DNA of 64,000 nucleotides from an uncultured Lachnospiraceae bacterium (GTDB lineage Bacteria; Bacillota; Clostridia; Lachnospirales; Lachnospiraceae), in contig CAJURU010000011.1 in the NCBI GenBank assembly GCA_910588845.1, forward strand, positions 30,849 to 94,848, written 5' to 3'. Below, one piece after another: positions 59,676 to 64,000 of the stretch. A model generated the notes under the pieces. It was not told where the DNA came from. It did not search any database and was given only the letters and a program-made list of their open reading frames with translations. Positions within the stretch are counted from its first letter, which is position 1; each line of letters begins with the position of its first letter. The translations under genes were made by a program, and so were the position numbers.

Positions 59676-59972
59676 ATGGATATGACAAGCAAACAACGCG
59701 CTTATCTAAAAAGTCTTGCCAATGATATGGATTCTATTTTCCAAGTTGGAAAGGCAAGCTTGACTCCGCAAATCATAACGGCAGTGGATGAAGCGCTTGA
59801 AAAGCGGGAATTGATTAAAATTTCTGTGCTGAAGAACTGTTTTGACGAACCTCACGAACTGGCAAATACGATTGCCTCAAGAACACGTTCACAGGTGGTA
59901 CATGTAATTGGAAAGAAGATTGTACTTTATCGTCCTTCAAAGAAGAATCCCAAAATTGAACTCCCGAGATAA
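59676..59972 (+). CDS. yhbY: YhbY family RNA-binding protein
   Basis: A 98-residue CRM-domain protein that associates with pre-50S particles. LTSKQRAYLKS-like start (MTSKQRAYLKSLANDMDSIF), VGKASLTPQIITAVDEAL, the RNA-contact region LIKISVLKNC and the C-terminal GKKIVLYRPSKKNP are typical. It stands between obg and nadD, as in many Firmicutes. Confidence 0.95.
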   Translation: MDMTSKQRAYLKSLANDMDSIFQVGKASLTPQIITAVDEALEKRELIKISVLKNCFDEPHELANTIASRTRSQVVHVIGKKIVLYRPSKKNPKIELPR

Positions 59973-60082
59973 TGAAGTATGAGGAATAGGTAATGAAACA
60001 GCAAATATGTTGCTTATCTAAATTTTGATATAATACGATTGTTATAATTGAGTTTAATTAATGGACTTATAGGGCAGGGAAT

Positions 60083-60739
60083 ATGAAAATGGCAACAAAG
60101 CAGAACGATGGCAGCGTCAGTACATGGAGACGAATTGGAATTTTAGGAGGGGCTTTTAATCCTATTCACAATGGTCACTTGATGATTGCGGAAAGCGCCA
60201 GAGAACAATTTGCATTAGATTGTGTATTGTTTGTTCCAACAGGACATTCTCCGCGAAAACACAAACAGAGAATTACAGATAGCGCTCACCGCTGTGCGAT
60301 GATAGCCTTGGCAATCTCGGATAAAGACGGTTTTATTCTGGATGAAATAGAGGTTCATTCTTCCGCAGTTAGCTATACTTACCGTACAATGGATAAATTA
60401 AAAGAAGAATATACTTCTTGTGAATTGTTTTTTATTTTGGGTGCTGACTCTCTGTTTGATTTTGAATCCTGGCACAATCCGGAGTTGATTCTCAAAAACT
60501 GCAATATTTTGGCTGCTTACCGGAAACATCAGCATCAAGAAAAGTTTTTTCAGCAAATTTCATATTTAAACAAGAAATATCCAGATAAATTTTTTCCGTT
60601 AGATGCGCCAATTTTAGAAATTTCTTCGCAGGAAATCCGTCAAAGAGTGAAAGAGGGCAGAACAATTGAACGTTTTGTTCCAGAATTAGTAGAAGCATAC
60701 ATACAGCAACATAAATTATATAAGAATTTTTTATCATAG
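60083..60739 (+). CDS. nadD: Nicotinate-nucleotide adenylyltransferase
   Basis: A 218-residue NadD, making nicotinate adenine dinucleotide in NAD synthesis. The nucleotidyltransferase loop GILGGAFNPIHNGHLMIAE is at about residues 19-37, LFVPTGHSPRK and FILGADSLFDFESW follow, and the C-terminal ISSQEIRQRVKEGR carries the second nucleotide-binding motif. There is an extra polar N-terminus of about 17 residues; an internal start is possible but AGGGCAGG upstream of 60083 supports this one. Confidence 0.96.
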   Translation: MKMATKQNDGSVSTWRRIGILGGAFNPIHNGHLMIAESAREQFALDCVLFVPTGHSPRKHKQRITDSAHRCAMIALAISDKDGFILDEIEVHSSAVSYTYRTMDKLKEEYTSCELFFILGADSLFDFESWHNPELILKNCNILAAYRKHQHQEKFFQQISYLNKKYPDKFFPLDAPILEISSQEIRQRVKEGRTIERFVPELVEAYIQQHKLYKNFLS

Positions 60740-60753
60740 GTCTCGAGGAGCAA

Positions 60754-61368
60754 ATGGATTATATTAAAATTGAAAAGAAATTAAAAAAAGAAATGGATAA
60801 AGAACGTTTTGCACATACGCTGGGCGTCATGTATACGGCTGCTGCTCTGGCGATGGCATATCAGACGAATATTGAGCAGGCAATGTGTGCGGGGCTGCTC
60901 CATGATTGTGCTAAGTGTATTCCGAATAAGAAGAAATTAAAGTTGTGCGAGGAATATGAGATTCCCATCCGCACCTCGGAACGCCGTTGCCCATTTTTAC
61001 TTCATGCTAAACTTGGAGCTTATTTTGCAGAACATAAATATGAAGTGAGTGATCCCATGATTCTTCATGCAATTGAAGTGCATACAACCGGGGAGCCTCA
61101 GATGAATACATTGGATAAAATTATATATATTGCCGACTATATCGAACCAAACAGAGAAAATGCGCCGAATCTTTCAGAAATTAGAAAATTAGCTTTTGAA
61201 GATTTAGATAGAGCCATGTTACAGATCCTAAGCGATACATTGGCTTATCTGAGAGCAAAAGGCGGTGAGTTGGATCCTTTAACGGTGCAGACGTTTGATT
61301 ATTATCGGGAACAGCAGGTTACTAACAGAAAAGCGTTTCGTATTTCTGGAAAACCAAGCCGCGTATAA
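60754..61368 (+). CDS. yqeK: HD-domain protein YqeK
   Basis: A 204-residue HD-domain hydrolase; characterised YqeK proteins split diadenosine tetraphosphate symmetrically into two ADP. Metal residues are visible in FAHTLGVMYTAAALA (first His), LLHDCAKCI (HD), LHAKLGAYFA and IEVHTTG, and YIADYIEPNRENAP is the conserved late Asp motif. It follows nadD by 14 nt and precedes rsfS by 33 nt, the standard order. Confidence 0.94.
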   Translation: MDYIKIEKKLKKEMDKERFAHTLGVMYTAAALAMAYQTNIEQAMCAGLLHDCAKCIPNKKKLKLCEEYEIPIRTSERRCPFLLHAKLGAYFAEHKYEVSDPMILHAIEVHTTGEPQMNTLDKIIYIADYIEPNRENAPNLSEIRKLAFEDLDRAMLQILSDTLAYLRAKGGELDPLTVQTFDYYREQQVTNRKAFRISGKPSRV

Positions 61369-61401
61369 ATATAAAAGAATTTGAAAAAGGAGCAGACAAT
61401 T

Positions 61402-61755
61402 ATGGATATATCACGTGAAATGGCAAAAACGGCATGCCGTGCGTTGAGCGAAAAGAAAGCCGAAGACTTGCGGGTAATTGAGATTAGTGAAATTTCACCG
61501 CTTGCAGATTATTTTATCATTGCAACCGGTTCTAACACCAATCAGATCCAGGCCATGGTAGATGCGGTAGACGAAGCATTAACGAAAGAAGAACATCAGG
61601 TGAAGCAAATTGAGGGAAACCGCAATTCCAGCTGGGTTTTGATGGATTATGGCGATATTATTGTCCATATATTCTCTCAAGAAGATCGTCTATTTTACAA
61701 TTTGGAAAAAATATGGACAGATGGCAAAAGAATAGAAGTGGAAGACTTAGCATAA
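61402..61755 (+). CDS. rsfS: Ribosomal silencing factor RsfS
   Basis: A 117-residue RsfS, which binds L14 and blocks subunit joining when nutrients are scarce. The core LADYFIIATGSNTNQIQAMVDAV and WVLMDYGDIIVHIFSQEDR-type end are typical. ATG 61402 is 9 nt after AAAAAGGAG; a TTG at 61381 in the same frame is part of that ribosome site region and unlikely. It ends the obg-yhbY-nadD-yqeK-rsfS run before a strong terminator. Confidence 0.96.
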   Translation: MDISREMAKTACRALSEKKAEDLRVIEISEISPLADYFIIATGSNTNQIQAMVDAVDEALTKEEHQVKQIEGNRNSSWVLMDYGDIIVHIFSQEDRLFYNLEKIWTDGKRIEVEDLA

Positions 61756-61776
61756 CGCCAATCTTTCATATGTTGG

Positions 61777-61845
61777 CAGCCACAATACAGACAATAAGAA
61801 AATTCATTCCAGAAGTTTCCCGATTGTTTGTGTTGTGGCTGTTTT
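61777..61845 (+). terminator. Long-stem terminator after rsfS
   Basis: CAGCCACAA (61777-61785) pairs with TTGTGGCTG (61833-61841), continued inside by ACAGACAAT/ATTGTTTGT (one G-U), giving about 18 bp with a 27-nt loop, followed by TTTT. It closes the rsfS transcript; the convergent lexA gene ends 19 nt later but has no T-run on its own side. Confidence 0.65.
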
Positions 61846-61863
61846 AAATAAACAGAACATACG

Positions 61864-62478
61864 TTAGAAAAAGCGAAATACACCAAAAACCTTGCCAAGC
61901 ACGGCGCATTCCTCTACAATGATTGGTTCCATATTATCATTCTCCGGTTGTAAACGGTAATGATCCTTTTCCTTATAAAAAGTCTTCACTGTAGCTGAAT
62001 CATCAACTAACGCTACAACCATATCACCGTCTGATGCCGTAGATTGCTTTTGTACGAGAATATTATCACCGTCAAAAATTCCCGCATTAATCATACTTTC
62101 TCCTTTAACCTTGAGCATAAAGGTCTCCTCATTAGGCATATATTCCGCTGGAATCGGAAAATACGTCTCAACGTTTTCAACCGCCAGTAACGGTTCCCCG
62201 GCAGCTACACGACCAAGAAGAGGAACATTCACGACTTCCCGGCGGCTCAAGTTAAAAGTATCGTCAATGATTTCAATTGCCCTGGGTTTCGTCGGATCTC
62301 GGCGAATATATCCGTTCTTCTCTAATGTCTCCAGGTGAGAATGTACGGAAGAAGTAGACTTGAGGTGGACGGCCTCACAGATGTCCCTGACAGAAGGCGG
62401 ATATCCTCGGTTTAAGATTTCACTCTTAATGTATTCCAAAATTTCCTTCTGCTTATCACTTATCTTTCCATATGCCAT
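61864..62478 (-). CDS. lexA: SOS repressor LexA
   Basis: A 204-residue LexA, the repressor of the DNA-damage response that cleaves itself when RecA is activated. The N-terminal winged helix (ISDKQKEILEYIKSEI, PPSVRDICEAVHLKSTSSVH) binds SOS boxes; the C-terminal S24 domain has the scissile Ala93-Gly94 (GRVAAGEP), nucleophile Ser128 (GESMI) and Lys165 (ATVKTFY). The start at 62478 follows GGGAGG by about 9 nt; the frame open from 62493 has five extra residues covering that site. It is divergent from a YneA-like gene, the same arrangement as in Bacillus subtilis. Confidence 0.97.
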   Translation of the reverse strand: MAYGKISDKQKEILEYIKSEILNRGYPPSVRDICEAVHLKSTSSVHSHLETLEKNGYIRRDPTKPRAIEIIDDTFNLSRREVVNVPLLGRVAAGEPLLAVENVETYFPIPAEYMPNEETFMLKVKGESMINAGIFDGDNILVQKQSTASDGDMVVALVDDSATVKTFYKEKDHYRLQPENDNMEPIIVEECAVLGKVFGVFRFF

Positions 62479-62636
62479 GATTCTACCTCCCATGTCTATC
62501 TTATCAACTTATAAAAATGCTTATTGAATGTCTAAAGTACGACATAGCCTGTAATGAATAAATCATTGCAGTACTTTAAAAATTCTATATAGTAATTATC
62601 ATAACACAAGTTCCTTTAAAATGCAAACACATATTC

Positions 62637-62720
62637 CGAAAATTTGTTCTGCAATCATATTGACAAATATATGTTCGCATTATATAATCCACATAAACAG
62701 ATGTTCGGAAAATTTGTTCG
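62637..62720. promoter_or_regulatory. Three LexA-box-like sites between lexA and the yneA-like gene
   Basis: Read on the minus strand, sites at 62637-62650 and 62707-62720 share GAACAAATTTTC and one at 62664-62677 is CGAACATATATTTG. Each is close to the Firmicutes SOS box CGAACN4GTTCG with one or two mismatches. The middle site lies inside the promoter spacer of the yneA-like gene, where LexA would block polymerase. Confidence 0.65.
62660..62688 (+). promoter_or_regulatory. Consensus sigma-A promoter of the yneA-like gene
   Basis: A perfect TTGACA (62660-62665), 17 bp, and a perfect TATAAT (62683-62688). With an SOS-like box within the spacer it is expected to be silent until LexA is cleaved and strong thereafter. 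Confidence 0.8.
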
Positions 62721-62741
62721 TGTTTTAAGGAGGAGATTATT

Positions 62742-63080
62742 ATGATTTGCAAACGGTTTCAGACATATGCTGTACAATTGACACAACAACTTTTAATTAT
62801 TTTTATTTTAACGGCCCTGTTCTGTGTAATGATGAGGTTAAGTTCCCTTGGGGGGAGCAGTTCTAAGGCTTCTGTAGATAAGAATTATAAATATTATACG
62901 AGTGTAGAGGTTAAAAATGGAGATACTCTTTTGGACATCGCATCTGAATACGTTACAGAAGAGTACGGCAGTCTGCATGAATATGTGGCAGAAGTAAAAG
63001 AGCTAAATGGATTGCGTAGCGATTATATTCGTTCAGGCCAGTCTCTGATAGTTCCCTATTATTCAGCAGAGTTAAAATGA
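62742..63080 (+). CDS. YneA-like LysM protein, SOS cell-division inhibitor
   Basis: A 112-residue protein with an N-terminal membrane helix (about 14-34, QLLIIFILTALFCVMM), a short linker and a LysM peptidoglycan-binding domain (VEVKNGDTLLDIASEYV to GQSLIVPYY). This is the layout of YneA, which delays septation during DNA damage. Together with the divergent lexA and the SOS-like boxes, the role is well supported by context, though YneA proteins are poorly conserved in sequence. AAGGAGGAG precedes the ATG with 7-nt spacing. Confidence 0.85.
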   Translation: MICKRFQTYAVQLTQQLLIIFILTALFCVMMRLSSLGGSSSKASVDKNYKYYTSVEVKNGDTLLDIASEYVTEEYGSLHEYVAEVKELNGLRSDYIRSGQSLIVPYYSAELK

Positions 63081-63113
63081 GAATTGTTTTCCAAGATAAT
63101 TTTTGTACATGTT

Positions 63114-63143
63114 GTTTACATTGCGAAGCAATGCAAACCTTTT
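63114..63143 (+). terminator. Intrinsic terminator after the yneA-like gene
   Basis: GTTTACATTGC (63114-63124) pairs with GCAATGCAAAC (63128-63138) with one mismatch and a 3-nt loop, followed by CTTTT. Confidence 0.65.
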
Positions 63144-63159
63144 GAACAAATTATAACTT

Positions 63160-63345
63160 GTAATTTATGTTAGTGCGACACCTCCTTTTTGCTACTAAAA
63201 TATCGCTTAATATAAAAAATGAGGAAACTGATATGTAATGACACATCTGCTGGTTACCCGCCACAGCAGAGGGATGCCAACGTCAAGGGCCTGCCGCTGC
63301 AGGCGGTGCTTTTGGATAAGGAGAAAACTCCAAAATTATGTTTAA
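63160..63345. other. Decayed intergenic region with a GC-rich fragment
   Basis: The 365-bp gap 63081-63445 holds the terminator above and then no intact gene. On the minus strand AAAAAGGAGGTGTCG (about 63176-63190) looks like an orphan ribosome-binding site with no frame after it. About 63240-63335 is GC-rich and unlike its surroundings; in the plus frame through 63260 it reads RDANVKGLPLQAVLLDKEKT, which looks like the tail of a protein from a conjugative or integrative element, now without a beginning. This is a guess from composition. Confidence 0.35.
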
Positions 63346-63445
63346 AATTTATGATATTGTCCATAGAATTAGCGAGCATCGGATTATGTCAGCCATAATC
63401 CCAGTCTATAACCGGACTGATAGAAAAGCTTTCTGGAAATATATA

Positions 63446-63859
63446 TTACATGATGTTCAAAAGGACTTCCGTTGGGGTAAGCGCAGGAATACCAAAGCTT
63501 TCAAAATCTCTTTTGTTACGGGTGACAATATAATCACAATGTATAGATTTGGCACAAGTAGCAACAAGACAATCCTCGAAATCCTTTGCCCTTTTCTGAA
63601 ATGCAATAAGAATATCATTGTTAGTAACACTACATACTTTGGCAATCTCCAAAAGTTTTCCGACTGCCTTATATGCCATATCAGTGCTATGGGTATATTT
63701 TCTTACAAGATAGTAGATGTCGGTAACAGAAGATGCTGATACAAAACCGTCGATTTTGTGTTCTTCACAAAGCTTCAGAACCTTATAAGAATCCTCTATA
63801 AAAGGTTCTCTTTCCAATAATACATCAATGATTACGTTCGTATCACACATTATTTTCAT
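63446..63859 (-). CDS. PIN-domain toxin (VapC-like)
   Basis: A 137-residue PIN-domain ribonuclease. Acidic active-site residues appear in MCDTNVIIDVLLER (Asp6), and in the DFEDCLVATCAK segment (about 93-104) with further IVTRNKRDFE at the C-terminal end, as in the COG-type PIN proteins paired with Phd/YefM antitoxins. It would cleave RNA when freed from its antitoxin. Its start overlaps by 17 nt the end of the antitoxin gene upstream, the usual toxin-antitoxin arrangement. Confidence 0.85.
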   Translation of the reverse strand: MKIMCDTNVIIDVLLEREPFIEDSYKVLKLCEEHKIDGFVSASSVTDIYYLVRKYTHSTDMAYKAVGKLLEIAKVCSVTNNDILIAFQKRAKDFEDCLVATCAKSIHCDYIVTRNKRDFESFGIPALTPTEVLLNIM

Positions 63860-64000
63860 ATTTTAACAGACGCTCCTCTCGCAAAGAATCCATATCTATA
63901 TCAGAAGAAATACCACTAAGCATTCCGCGCAAGGAATCCACCGCAGAAATTTGGGGATTTACAACTTTAGCAACCGTTTTTCCATTACGAGTAATAAAGA
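63843..64000 (-). CDS. Phd/YefM-type antitoxin, 5' part outside the window
   Basis: A partial frame of 51 codons running off the right edge. The visible part begins FITRNGKTVAKVVNPQ, the short strand after the DNA-binding N-terminus that is typical of Phd/YefM antitoxins, then a helical toxin-wrapping tail (SAVDSLRGMLSGI and SLREERLLKYENNV). It stops at 63843-63845, overlapping the PIN toxin start. The N-terminus and promoter lie beyond the window. Confidence 0.75.
   Translation of the reverse strand, partial: FITRNGKTVAKVVNPQISAVDSLRGMLSGISSDIDMDSLREERLLKYENNV

Noticed and set aside
63338..63739. 133-codon plus-strand frame
   Set aside because: It is antisense to the PIN toxin, which has the better family match and overlaps its antitoxin correctly.
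1..64000. CRISPR arrays, rRNA and tRNA genes, complete insertion sequences
   Set aside because: No regularly spaced repeats, rRNA-like stretches, cloverleaf candidates or transposase frames were recognised by eye; a dedicated scan could still find a tRNA.

Overview
The window is a gene-dense stretch of chromosome from a spore-forming, Gram-positive anaerobe of the class Clostridia, most likely family Lachnospiraceae. The evidence is gene content and order: an alpha/beta small acid-soluble spore protein, GerW/YtfJ with its DUF2953 partner, a YlbJ-like membrane protein, LexA divergent from a YneA-like LysM protein, RecU, a Prp protease next to an L27 with the cleavable N-terminal extension, and the TIGR03960/DUF2344/RNase G/L21 cluster. 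No rRNA, tRNA or CRISPR array was recognised.

Layout. 95-1312 is a PPi-type phosphofructokinase on the minus strand, preceded by a 183-bp inverted-repeat element that contains its promoter. 1614-8618 holds DUF896, 5-formyl-THF cyclo-ligase, proA, a GNAT acetyltransferase, miaB, ruvA, another GNAT, a wrecked MFS transporter and ruvB. 8700-18590 holds a PurF paralogue without the catalytic Cys, zapA, a U32 protein, an FtsW/RodA-PBP pair, a Nudix hydrolase, DUF2953 and gerW. 18666-23523 is rpmB divergent from yloU-fakA-recG. 23673-29682 carries the SASP gene, rqcH, yicC, gmk, rpoZ, rimO and pgsA. 29717-37578 carries cinA, rsmD, coaD, a coiled-coil protein, ylbJ, pepD, an M23 peptidase, an RsuA-type pseudouridine synthase and a HAD phosphatase. 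37514-40991 carries a YgiQ radical SAM protein, an RluA-type synthase and recU. 41091-46188 is a partial histidine operon, hisZ-hisG-hisD-hisB-[HisF-like+HisIE], with its own sigma-A promoter.

46762-52420 is the most unusual part: an AT-rich accessory block between the his operon and the TIGR03960-rng-rplU housekeeping cluster. It has a winged-helix regulator (minus strand), a divergent promoter whose leader carries a perfect 13-bp inverted repeat, a 64-codon acidic protein, a strong intrinsic terminator, a 1142-residue protein with an HEMGH zinc-peptidase motif and no family I recognise, and an FRG-domain protein whose start overlaps the end of the large gene. I infer a candidate inducible defence or conflict module.

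52499-61755 is the conserved run TIGR03960, DUF2344, rng, (inserted secreted Cys/His-repeat protein), rplU, prp, rpmA, obg, yhbY, nadD, yqeK, rsfS: ribosome assembly, RNA processing and NAD synthesis. 61864-63080 is the SOS pair lexA/yneA-like with three LexA-box-like sites between them. The right end is a decayed AT-rich region with a short GC-rich fragment, followed by a PIN-domain toxin and a Phd/YefM-type antitoxin cut by the window edge.

Starts were moved from the longest possible frame wherever a Shine-Dalgarno sequence and family alignment favoured an internal codon; each case is stated. Family assignments are from memory of conserved motifs, not from searches.
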